A stretch of DNA of 6,150 nucleotides from an uncultured Eubacteriales bacterium (GCA_934567745.1 CAKTJM010000113.1:1-6150), one strand, 5' to 3'; shown: positions 1 through 5,399, counted from the first letter of the stretch. Numbers and translations are program-made. The notes: generated from the sequence alone by a model not told the origin.

Positions 1-774
1 GGCCAGGGCCGCCGTGAAGGCGTCCCCCGCCCCGGTGACGTCCCGCGGCGCGGCCGGGACGGCCGGGACGTGGACCAGCCCCCGCTCGTCCGCGCACAGC
101 ACGCCGTCCGCCCCGAGGGTGATCGCCACGCGCCGCGGGCCGAGGGCCAGCAGCGCGCGAGCCGCCGCCGCCAGCCCCGCCTCGTCCCGGATCGGGACGC
201 CGGTCAGCCGCTCCGCCTCCAGCCGGTTCGGCTTGAGGGTGTGCAGTCGGTCGAGGATCGGCCGCAGCTTCTCCCCCTTGACCGTCGAGACCGGGTCGGC
301 GAAGAGCGGGGCGCGGCAGTGCTCCGCCAGCCAGCACAGGGACGCCTGCGGCAGGTTCGCGTCCAGCACGACCAAGGCCGCGCCGTCGAGCACTGTCTGC
401 TGCGCGGCGAAGTACGCGGGCGTGAGCCGCTCGCACAGGTCCATGTCGGACACGGCCAGCGCCATCTCGCCGCCCGGACCGCTCAGGTAGAGATAGGTGG
501 ACGTGCGGCCCTCCGGCACGCGCAGGGCGTGGCTGAGGTCGATGCCGAGCGCCGCGCACGAGCGCGCGACATCCTCGGCCCGCGCGTCGCCGCCCAGGGC
601 GGTCAGCAGGACCGTCTCCACGCCCAGCAGGGCCAGGTCGTGGGCGATGTTCCGCCCCACGCCGCCGAGACTGACCGTCACGCGGCCGGGGTTGGAGTCC
701 CCCGCCACCAGCGGCGCATAGGACCGCCCGCCGATGTCCACGTTCGTCCCGCCTGCTACGACGACATACGCCAT
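1..774 (-). CDS. psuK: Pseudouridine kinase, PfkB family (C-terminus cut by window edge)
   Basis: This gene probably phosphorylates pseudouridine to pseudouridine 5'-phosphate in the cytoplasm, the step before PsuG splits it to uracil and ribose 5-phosphate. I translated 258 residues from the ATG at 774. The ribokinase-type N-terminus has GGTNVD at 8-13 and the substrate/lid region has GGVGRN at 37-42. DPVS lies at 160-163, KPNRLEAE at 181-188, and the PfkB signature DVTGAGDAF at 245-253, with Asp251 as the expected catalytic base. The DSNPG (26-30) plus GGVGRNIA block and KPNRLEAE match my memory of E. coli PsuK (YeiC) rather than a generic ribokinase. About 50 C-terminal residues lie beyond the left edge. 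The start is supported by a G-rich Shine-Dalgarno (782-792) about 8 bases upstream; an in-frame GTG two codons earlier is less well placed. A psuG partner would be expected next but is outside the window. A generic sugar or nucleoside kinase is the alternative. Confidence 0.85.
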   Translation of the reverse strand, partial: MAYVVVAGGTNVDIGGRSYAPLVAGDSNPGRVTVSLGGVGRNIAHDLALLGVETVLLTALGGDARAEDVARSCAALGIDLSHALRVPEGRTSTYLYLSGPGGEMALAVSDMDLCERLTPAYFAAQQTVLDGAALVVLDANLPQASLCWLAEHCRAPLFADPVSTVKGEKLRPILDRLHTLKPNRLEAERLTGVPIRDEAGLAAAARALLALGPRRVAITLGADGVLCADERGLVHVPAVPAAPRDVTGAGDAFTAALA

Positions 775-861
775 GCGCACGTCCCCCCTTCCTGTCACGA
801 TGAGATGAGATCTTTCTGATGTGATGCGGCCACCCTCGCAGGATGCCCCGCGATGGGCAGC
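775..861 (-). other. psuK upstream region, no recognisable promoter
   Basis: These 87 bases separate the tRNA-operon terminator from psuK. They hold the psuK ribosome site (782-792) and a stretch of GATG-type short direct repeats (about 799-826). I see no convincing -35/-10 pair. psuK may use a weak or activator-dependent promoter here, or depend on terminator read-through. Confidence 0.4.
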
Positions 862-890
862 AAAAAAGCCCCCGGGCGACTGCCCAGGGG
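862..890 (-). terminator. Intrinsic terminator of the tRNA operon
   Basis: Read on the minus strand, a 9-bp stem (882-890 with 869-877, including one T-G pair) closes a 4-base loop (878-881) and is followed by C and six T (862-867). It begins two bases after the CCA end of tRNA-Val, so it ends the tRNA transcript and separates it from psuK. Confidence 0.92.
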
Positions 891-892
891 AT

Positions 893-968
893 TGGTGGAG
901 ACAACAGAACTCGAATCTGTGACCTCTCGCGTGTGAGGCGAGCGCTCTACCAGCTGAGCTATGCCTCC
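893..968 (-). tRNA. tRNA-Val (anticodon CAC)
   Basis: This is a 76-base gene with CCA encoded (893-895). The acceptor stem GGAGGCA/TGTCTCC pairs fully with one G-U. The D arm is GCTC/GAGC, and the anticodon stem CTCGC/GCGAG encloses CTCACAC, giving CAC. The T arm ACAGA/TCTGT has loop TTCGAGT. It is third in the operon, three bases after tRNA-Glu, and decodes GTG valine codons, which suits a GC-rich genome. Confidence 0.96.
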
Positions 969-971
969 ATA

Positions 972-1046
972 TGGTGACCCGTACGGGACTCGAACCCATG
1001 TTACCGCCGTGAAAGGGCGGTGTCTTAACCACTTGACCAACGGGCC
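972..1046 (-). tRNA. tRNA-Glu (anticodon TTC)
   Basis: This is a 75-base gene with CCA encoded (972-974). The acceptor stem GGCCCGT/ACGGGTC pairs with one G-U. The anticodon loop CTTTCAC gives TTC, inside stem CCGCC/GGCGG. The T arm is ATGGG/CCCGT with loop TTCGAGT. The D arm (GGTCAAGTGGTTAAGACA) is typical of tRNA-Glu. It is the middle gene of the operon, 36 bases after tRNA-Met, and that spacer holds a strong hairpin. Confidence 0.96.
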
Positions 1047-1052
1047 GGGGCC

Positions 1053-1080
1053 CCTTCCCGGACCGTTCGGTCCGGGAAGG
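1053..1080. repeat. Perfect 12-bp hairpin between tRNA-Met and tRNA-Glu
   Basis: Arms 1053-1064 and 1069-1080 are perfectly complementary around a 4-base loop. No T-tract follows on either strand, so it does not look like an intrinsic terminator. It lies two bases after the CCA end of tRNA-Met and may be a processing or RNase barrier element in the polycistronic tRNA precursor; that role is inference. A GGGGCCCC palindrome (1047-1054) abuts it. Confidence 0.75.
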
Positions 1081-1082
1081 TC

Positions 1083-1159
1083 TGGTAGCGGCAACTGGAT
1101 TCGAACCAGTGACACCACGGGTATGAACCGAGTGCTCTAGCCAACTGAGCTATGCCGCC
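1083..1159 (-). tRNA. tRNA-Met (elongator, anticodon CAT)
   Basis: This is a 77-base gene with CCA encoded (1083-1085). Acceptor stem GGCGGCA/TGCCGCT has a G1-U72 pair, as I recall for Bacillota elongator tRNA-Met. The D arm is GCTC/GAGC. The anticodon loop TTCATAC lies in stem CTCGG/CCGTG, and the T arm is ACTGG/CCAGT with loop TTCGAAT. It is first in the operon. The anticodon stem has a U-U mismatch at the second pair (28-42). CAT could also be lysidine-modified tRNA-Ile2, but the overall sequence fits elongator Met; it lacks the CCC-rich anticodon-stem pattern of an initiator. Confidence 0.93.
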
Positions 1160-1164
1160 GTATC

Positions 1165-1186
1165 TCGCCCGCTGTCTAGCGAGCGA
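1165..1186 (-). other. Leader hairpin of the tRNA operon
   Basis: Arms 1165-1173 and 1178-1186 form a 9-bp stem (one G-U) with a 4-base loop. It starts about where transcription from the 1192-1220 promoter should begin and ends six bases before mature tRNA-Met. It would be removed by RNase P processing; any further role is unknown. Confidence 0.55.
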
Positions 1187-1191
1187 TATTG

Positions 1192-1220
1192 AGTATACCA
1201 GCCCGCGGCCTCTTTGTCAA
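1192..1220 (-). promoter_or_regulatory. tRNA operon promoter, near-consensus sigma-70/sigma-A
   Basis: On the minus strand, a perfect -35 TTGACA (1215-1220) is separated by exactly 17 bases from -10 TATACT (1192-1197). The expected start near 1185 lies about 25 bases before tRNA-Met. The TGA stop of glpK (1217-1219) is inside the -35 hexamer, so the two units share bases. Confidence 0.92.
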
Positions 1221-2731
1221 CCGTTTTCTTCGATTTTTTCAGAAACTTCTTCCCAGCCCTTCGCGCGCTCCACCGCGCGCCGCCACTGGGCCAACTCGCG
1301 GGACCGGTCCGTCTGTGGCAGATAGACCCGGCCGGGGGCCAGCTCCCGCGCGATCTCCGCCGGGTCGGACCACAGCCCGACGCCCAGGCCCGCCAGGCAC
1401 GCCGCGCCCCAGGCCGTCGTCTCGACGATGGCCGGGCGCTCCACCGGCACCCCCAGCAGGTCCGCCTGATAGCGCATCATGAAGTCGCTCACGCTCGCGC
1501 CGCCGTCCACGCGCAGGGCGTCGATCGGCCGCCCGGCGTCCTGCTCCATCGCGCGGATCAGGTCCGCCGTCTGATAGGCGATCCCCTCCAGCGCCGCGCG
1601 GCACAGGTGCGCCCGCGTCGTCCCGCGGGTCAGGCCGACGATGGTCCCGCGCGCGTACATGTCCCAGTGCGGCGCGCCCAGGCCCGTGAAGGCCGAGACG
1701 AGGTAGACGCCGCCGTTGTCGGGCACGGTCTCGGCCAGCCGGTCGCACTCCGGCGCGCTGTCGATCAGATGCAGCTCGTCGCGCAGCCACTGGATGGAGG
1801 CCCCCGCGCTGAAGACGCTCCCCTCCAGCACAGAGGTCGTCACCCCGGCCCGTCGCCAGCCCACGCAGGTGAGCAGGCCGTGGTCGGAGAGGACCGGCCG
1901 GTCCCCGGTGTTCATCAGGGTGAAGCAGCCGGTGCCGTAGGTGTTCTTCAGCTGGCCCGGCGCGAGACAGCCCTGGCCGAAGAGCGCGCCCTGCTGGTCG
2001 CCGATCATCCCGCAGATGGGCAGGCCCGCCAGCGCGCCGAGATGCGGCACGCCCGCGGCCACCGTGCCGAGGGCGCCGCTGTCGTCCACCGGCTCCGGCA
2101 GCAGGTCCATCGGGACCGACAGCAGGTCGCACAGGTCCTCGTCCCAGCACAGGCGGTGCAGGTCGAAGAGCATGGTCCGGCTGCAATTGGACACGTCCGA
2201 CGCATGCCGCCGCCCGCCCGTCAGATGCCACAGCAGCCAGCTGTCCACCGTCCCGCAGACCAGCTCGCCCCGGGCGGCCCGCGCCCGGGCGTCGGGCAGC
2301 TCGTCGAGGAGCCAGCGGTACTTGCTGCCGGAGAAATAGGCGTCCGGCACCAGGCCCGTCTTCGCGCGGATCAGGTCCGCGTGGGGGCGCAGGCCCTCGC
2401 AGAAGTCGGCCGTCCGGCGGCACTGCCAGACGATGGCGCGGCCGACGGGGCGGCCCGTCGCGCGCTCCCACAGCAGGGCGGTCTCCCGCTGGTTGGCCAG
2501 GCCGAGGGCCGCGATGGCCGTGGGCGGCACGCCGCTCTTGGCCACGCATTCCTCCGCCGCGCGGAGCTGGCTCTCGAGCAGCTCCATCGGGTCGTGCTCC
2601 ACCCAGCCGGGGCGGGGGTAGTATTGCCGGAACGGCACCTGTGCCATCGAGACCACCGCGCCGCTGCGGGCGAAGAGGATCGCCCGGGAAGAGGTCGTGC
2701 CCTGGTCCAGGGCGAGCAGATAAGCGTCCAT
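1217..2731 (-). CDS. glpK: Glycerol kinase
   Basis: This gene encodes ATP-dependent phosphorylation of glycerol to sn-glycerol 3-phosphate in the cytoplasm, feeding glycolysis and lipid synthesis. The 504-residue length is normal for the FGGY family. Visible features are the N-terminal phosphate loop DQGTTSSR (9-16), glycerol-contact residues Arg82-Glu83 in ANQRET, Tyr132 in AYFSGSK, Asp245-Gln246 in GDQQGALFGQ, the ATP-site YGTGCF (265-270), and the adenine-site VDGGAS (408-413). These line up with the E. coli catalytic residues. The GGKGGTR fructose-1,6-bisphosphate loop of E. coli GlpK is absent; His230 lies near the HPr-phosphorylated histidine of Enterococcus/Bacillus GlpK, but the register is not exact. 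The ATG at 2731 has GGAGG (2741-2745) 9 bases upstream. It follows rarD by 16 bases and has no terminator after it. No glpF or glpD is visible. Confidence 0.96.
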   Translation of the reverse strand: MDAYLLALDQGTTSSRAILFARSGAVVSMAQVPFRQYYPRPGWVEHDPMELLESQLRAAEECVAKSGVPPTAIAALGLANQRETALLWERATGRPVGRAIVWQCRRTADFCEGLRPHADLIRAKTGLVPDAYFSGSKYRWLLDELPDARARAARGELVCGTVDSWLLWHLTGGRRHASDVSNCSRTMLFDLHRLCWDEDLCDLLSVPMDLLPEPVDDSGALGTVAAGVPHLGALAGLPICGMIGDQQGALFGQGCLAPGQLKNTYGTGCFTLMNTGDRPVLSDHGLLTCVGWRRAGVTTSVLEGSVFSAGASIQWLRDELHLIDSAPECDRLAETVPDNGGVYLVSAFTGLGAPHWDMYARGTIVGLTRGTTRAHLCRAALEGIAYQTADLIRAMEQDAGRPIDALRVDGGASVSDFMMRYQADLLGVPVERPAIVETTAWGAACLAGLGVGLWSDPAEIARELAPGRVYLPQTDRSRELAQWRRAVERAKGWEEVSEKIEENG

Positions 2732-2747
2732 CTCGTCGTACCTCCGA

Positions 2748-3656
2748 TCAGTCCGCCGCCGGAGCGGCCGCGCGGCGGGCCCGGCGCACGCGCTGGACCC
2801 GGTCCGCGATGGTGAAGACGATGCCGATCCAGATGAGCACGAAGGCGATCATCCGGTCCGGGTCCATCGGCTCCCTCAGGACGAGCAGGCCCACGAGGAA
2901 CTGCATCGTCGGGTTCATATACATGAGGATGCCGGTGACGTAATAGGGGATCTCCCGCACGCCGATGTTGAACAGCAGCAGCGGGACGGAGGTCACGATG
3001 CCGCTGGCCACGAGCAGGAGCAGCGCCGGTCCGTGGAGGACGCCGAGGCTCCCCGTCCCGTGGACGTCCGCCCAGACGATCCAGCAGAGGGAGAGGGGCG
3101 TCATGCACAGGGTCTCGGCGAAGAGCGCGGCGTAGGCCGGCAGGTCCGACTGCTTCTTGACCGCGCCATACAGGGCGAAGGACCCGGCGATCAGCAGGGC
3201 CAGCCATGGGAACCGCCCCGCCCGGATGACGAGGTACACCAGCCCCGCCGCCGCGAAGGCGAAGGTGAGCTTCTCCAGCACGCTCGGCCGCTCACGGAAG
3301 GCGAGGATGCCGATGACGGCCACGAGGACCGGCTCCAGGAAGTAGCCCATGCTCGCGTCGAGCAGGTGACCGCTGTTGACGGCGTAGATGTACAGCCCCC
3401 AGTTGATGGTGATGAGCACGCCGCAGACGAGGCAGATGCGGAGCGTCTTCCCTCGGCGCAGGACCGGGCGCAGCGCCGCCAGGCGGTGCGTCGCGGCCAT
3501 GTACAGCGCGAGGAACACCGCCGACCAGACGATCCGCTGGGCGAGGATGTACATCGGCGGGACCTCGGCCAGCAGGCTCCAGAACAGCGGCAGCACGCCC
3601 CACAGCAGGTAGGCCCCCGTCACCGCGGCGAACCCCATCTTCTCTCTTTGATCCAC
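2748..3656 (-). CDS. rarD: RarD-type EamA/DMT family permease
   Basis: This is a 302-residue polytopic inner-membrane protein, about ten hydrophobic segments, of the drug/metabolite transporter superfamily. Two EamA halves are visible. The first half has the RarD hallmarks ILAQRIVWS (37-45), NWGLYIYAVNSGH (85-97) and ASMGYFLEP (101-109). The second half has YYVTGILMYMNPTMQFL (238-254). The C-terminal tail is Arg/Ala-rich and probably cytoplasmic. The substrate is not known; the name comes from chloramphenicol sensitivity in E. coli. I chose GTG at 3656 because AGGAGGAG (3664-3671) is well spaced before it; the ATG at 3638 has only a poor site and would trim six residues. It is probably co-transcribed with glpK from the promoter at 3690-3719, which could hint at a glycerol-related or merely shared-expression role. 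Confidence 0.9.
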   Translation of the reverse strand: MDQREKMGFAAVTGAYLLWGVLPLFWSLLAEVPPMYILAQRIVWSAVFLALYMAATHRLAALRPVLRRGKTLRICLVCGVLITINWGLYIYAVNSGHLLDASMGYFLEPVLVAVIGILAFRERPSVLEKLTFAFAAAGLVYLVIRAGRFPWLALLIAGSFALYGAVKKQSDLPAYAALFAETLCMTPLSLCWIVWADVHGTGSLGVLHGPALLLLVASGIVTSVPLLLFNIGVREIPYYVTGILMYMNPTMQFLVGLLVLREPMDPDRMIAFVLIWIGIVFTIADRVQRVRRARRAAAPAAD

Positions 3657-3663
3657 GACCGCT

Positions 3664-3671
3664 CTCCTCCT
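3664..3671 (-). promoter_or_regulatory. Ribosome site that sets the rarD start at GTG
   Basis: AGGAGGAG on the minus strand lies about 9 bases before the GTG at 3656. Placed against the internal ATG at 3638 it would be too far, and the bases just before that ATG hold only a weak purine stretch. This favours the longer protein. Confidence 0.8.
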
Positions 3672-3689
3672 CGTTTCGACTTGCGAGCC

Positions 3690-3719
3690 ATTGTATACCC
3701 GCGCAGGGGGCGGTGTCAA
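3690..3719 (-). promoter_or_regulatory. rarD-glpK promoter
   Basis: On the minus strand, TTGACA (3714-3719) is followed by TATACAAT (3690-3697). The -10 can be read as TATACA with a 16-base spacer or TACAAT with an 18-base spacer. Transcription would start near 3683, giving a short leader before GTG 3656. Confidence 0.88.
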
Positions 3720-3792
3720 GATGGGGGGCGGGAGGCTTGACCGAACCGCAGGTGTCCCGCACACGACCATATCGACCTCTGCCAGGTCCGAT

Positions 3793-3940
3793 CGCCCTCT
3801 CAGTCCGCTTCGCGGCCAGCTCCCCCAAAGGGGGAGCTCTTTGCGTGGGCCGTCCTCCTCAAGGCAGAGAAAAAGCTCCCACGTCCCGCGAGCTCTCCCT
3901 CTGGGAGAGCTGGCACGGCGCAGCCGTGACTGAGAGGGCG
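3793..3940. repeat. 148-bp palindromic, MITE-like or dispersed hairpin repeat
   Basis: Two related units lie in inverted orientation. Outer ends CGCCCTCTCAGTC (3793-3805) and its exact reverse complement (3928-3940) are perfect 13-bp terminal inverted repeats. Each unit has a small variable hairpin (3805-3815; 3914-3928) and a strong 9-bp hairpin (3818-3838, arms 3818-3826 and 3830-3838; 3891-3911, arms 3891-3899 and 3903-3911). Inner arms CGTGGG (3844-3849) and CCCACG (3878-3883) flank a 28-base centre. Hairpin bases differ between units while pairing is kept. No target-site duplication or coding sequence is visible. From memory it resembles repeats scattered through Oscillospiraceae genomes. 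Confidence 0.8.
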
Positions 3941-3953
3941 CGCGGGCAGAGCA

Positions 3954-3982
3954 GAGATATCCCCCGCTGTGTGCGGGAACAC
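3954..3982. repeat. Solitary sequence resembling a type I-E CRISPR repeat
   Basis: The 29 bases hold TATCCCCC, then the stem GCTGTGTGC, then GGGAACAC, much like the E. coli-type I-E repeat with its CCCCGC/GCGGGG hairpin and GGAACAC end. The hairpin here is CCCGC (3963-3967), TGTGT, GCGGG (3973-3977). No second copy appears one unit (about 61 bases) to either side, and no cas gene is in the window, so this is not a CRISPR array. It may be a relic or chance. Confidence 0.4.
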
Positions 3983-4073
3983 ATCGTGACCGAGCAGGGC
4001 GCGCGAACGGAACGGGTCCACCGCGCCCCGCGAGACCGTCTCCCTCCCATCGATAAAATCGACCCGCCCATCC

Positions 4074-4104
4074 GCCCTCCGCATGACAGGAGGGCTTGTT
4101 TTTT
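4074..4104 (+). terminator. Orphan intrinsic terminator upstream of the oxidoreductase gene
   Basis: GCCCTCC (4074-4080) pairs perfectly with GGAGGGC (4089-4095) across an 8-base loop, followed by TTGTTTTTT (4096-4104). It acts only on the plus strand, where no gene precedes it. Its T-tract overlaps the -35 region of the next promoter, so it may insulate that promoter from read-through. Confidence 0.8.
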
Positions 4105-4123
4105 CGTTGGCTTTTGTTATAAT
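4096..4123 (+). promoter_or_regulatory. Extended -10 promoter for the flavin oxidoreductase gene
   Basis: TGTTATAAT (4115-4123) is a perfect extended -10 with consensus TATAAT at 4118-4123. The -35 candidate TTGTTT (4096-4101) is weak, at 16 bases spacing, and lies in the terminator T-tract. The expected start near 4130 gives a leader of about 28 bases. Confidence 0.85.
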
Positions 4124-4157
4124 GAGACGATACTAAAAAAACAAAGGAGACTCCCCC

Positions 4158-5267
4158 ATGGCTTCTACTCTCTTCACCCCCGGCCGGATCGGCTCTCTGG
4201 AACTGCCGAACCGCCTGATCCGCTCCGCGACCCAGGACCCCTTCGGCCGCCGCGACGGCACCTGTGCGCCCGAGCAGGTCGCCCTCTACCGTCAGCTCGC
4301 CGAGAGCGGCGTGGGGGCCATCATCACCGCCTACAGCTACATCTCCCCCGAGGCCCGCTCGACCGGCATCCAGGTCGGCTTCGCCACCCCCGCCCAGCGC
4401 GCCAGCCAGAAGGAGGTGCTCGACGCCGTCCACGCCGCCGGCGGGAAGCTCATCCTCCAGCTCATGCACGCCGGGATGAACGTCTTCATGTCCGCCAAGC
4501 ACGTCTACGGCGGCCGCCTCCTCGCCCCCACCGGCGGCATGACCGCCCCGAACGAGATGACCACCACTGCCATGACCAGCGCCGACATGGACAAGATCCT
4601 CAAGGACTTCGCCGACGCCGCCCGCGCCGCCAAGGCGATGGGCTTCGACGGCGTGCAGCTCCACTGCGCCCACGGCTACCTGCTCAGCCAGTTCCTCGAC
4701 CCGAACACCAACGCCCGTACGGACGACTTCGGCGGCAGCGCCGCGGACCGCTTCCGCTTCCCCGGCGGGTGCCTGCGTGCCATCCGCGAGGCCGTCGGGC
4801 CGGACTATCCCGTCCTCGTGAAGCTCAACAGCAACTGCGCCGGTGAGGCAGACGCCCAGTACGCCAAGGACCTCGTGTACTTCTGTCAGCAGTTCGAGGC
4901 CCTCGGCGCCGACGCCATCGAGCTCTCCGGCTACAACTGGCTCGGTCTGGGCAAGAAGAAGGCGCACGACTTCTACCTCAGCCGCGCCAAGGAGATCGCC
5001 GCCCAGGTCAAGATCCCGCTGATCCTGGTCGGCGGCGTGCGGAGCGTCGCCGACGCGGACGCCGCCCTCGACGCAGGCATCGCCTTCGTCTCCGCCTCCC
5101 GCCCGTTCATCTGTCAGCCGGACTTCTACCAGAAGCTCCAGGCCGGTGAGGAGGCCGCGTGCATCGGCTGCACCAAGTGCCTCGGCAGCATCTGGACCAA
5201 GGAGGGCCGCCGCTGCGTCAAGCACGAGATCCCGCCCGAGTTCGCCGCCCAGGCCGAGCAGAAGTGA
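4158..5267 (+). CDS. Old Yellow Enzyme-type NADH:flavin oxidoreductase with C-terminal Cys motif
   Basis: This is a 369-residue FMN-dependent ene-reductase-like TIM barrel (COG1902 type), cytoplasmic. Visible are the N-terminal PNRLIRSAT (17-25), LQLMHAG in the Gln/His FMN region (about 99-105), the substrate site His169-Cys-Ala-His172-Gly-Tyr174 followed by LLSQFLDPNTNARTDDFGG, and LVGGVRS (about 291-297) before a phosphate-binding end. Cysteines at 335, 338, 341 and 353 (CxxCxxCx11C) resemble the 4Fe-4S motif of 2,4-dienoyl-CoA reductase and Bai-type enzymes, but the protein lacks their C-terminal FAD/NAD domain. The substrate (enone, dienoyl-CoA or other) cannot be told. The ATG has AGGAG (4145-4149) 8 bases upstream. 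It is a single-gene unit with its own promoter and terminator. Confidence 0.88.
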   Translation: MASTLFTPGRIGSLELPNRLIRSATQDPFGRRDGTCAPEQVALYRQLAESGVGAIITAYSYISPEARSTGIQVGFATPAQRASQKEVLDAVHAAGGKLILQLMHAGMNVFMSAKHVYGGRLLAPTGGMTAPNEMTTTAMTSADMDKILKDFADAARAAKAMGFDGVQLHCAHGYLLSQFLDPNTNARTDDFGGSAADRFRFPGGCLRAIREAVGPDYPVLVKLNSNCAGEADAQYAKDLVYFCQQFEALGADAIELSGYNWLGLGKKKAHDFYLSRAKEIAAQVKIPLILVGGVRSVADADAALDAGIAFVSASRPFICQPDFYQKLQAGEEAACIGCTKCLGSIWTKEGRRCVKHEIPPEFAAQAEQK

Positions 5268-5301
5268 GCGATCCCGTCCCATAGTCCCCCAAAACGGCAC
5301 C

Positions 5302-5338
5302 GCCGCCGGAAGGATCTCCTTCCGGCGGCTTTCCTTTT
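5302..5338 (+). terminator. Intrinsic terminator of the oxidoreductase gene
   Basis: A perfect 12-bp stem (5302-5313 with 5318-5329), loop ATCT, then TTTCCTTTT (5330-5338). It starts 35 bases after the stop codon and separates the downstream LexA-box gene into its own unit. Confidence 0.93.
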
Positions 5339-5363
5339 CGCGCGCCCCGTGGTATCGTTTCAT

Positions 5364-5377
5364 CGTACAAACGTTCG
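5364..5377. promoter_or_regulatory. Candidate LexA (SOS) box
   Basis: CGTACAAACGTTCG matches the Bacillota LexA/DinR consensus CGAACRNRYGTTYG at all but one position (T for A at the third base). It lies 22 bases before the start codon and just downstream of a weak -10-like TATCGT (5353-5358). A perfect palindrome TTCGATATCGAA (5374-5385) overlaps its right half and the ribosome site (5384-5391). Binding would block transcription of the DUF4130-like gene. Confidence 0.6.
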
Positions 5378-5399
5378 ATATCGAAAGGAGGGCGCGCCC

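Larger units (their letters stand above)
3720..4073. other. Gene-free divergent intergenic region
   Basis: I see no convincing gene here on either strand. Besides the palindromic element and the CRISPR-like repeat annotated separately, there is a small 5-bp hairpin at 3774-3788, a 9-bp direct repeat GGGCGCGCG at 3936-3944 and 3997-4005, and a 5-bp hairpin with an AAA loop at 4050-4062. Open frames crossing the region lack ribosome sites and protein-like composition. Confidence 0.6.

Noticed and set aside
70..819. Plus-strand open frame opposite psuK
   Set aside because: The minus strand has all PfkB motifs; the plus frame is an Arg-rich shadow.
795..1118. Minus-strand open frame through the tRNA genes
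   Set aside because: It is made of tRNA-Glu and tRNA-Val sequence and the terminator; these are RNA genes.
1214..2815. Plus-strand open frame of 533 codons opposite glpK
   Set aside because: It is the antisense of a clear glycerol kinase, rich in Arg/Ala/Pro/Gly/Gln, with no ribosome site or recognisable domain.
3954..4010. A CRISPR array
   Set aside because: Only one repeat-like unit is present; no second copy with regular spacing and no cas genes in the window.
3713..4846. Plus-strand open frame spanning the intergenic region into the oxidoreductase gene
   Set aside because: It covers the repeat, terminator and promoter and then reads the oxidoreductase gene in a wrong frame, giving Arg/Pro-rich sequence.
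5349..5399. Earlier ATG (5349) as start of the DUF4130-like gene
   Set aside because: It has no ribosome site, it would place the LexA box and palindrome inside the coding region, and the family motif starts about ten residues after the ATG at 5400, which has AAAGGAGG well placed.
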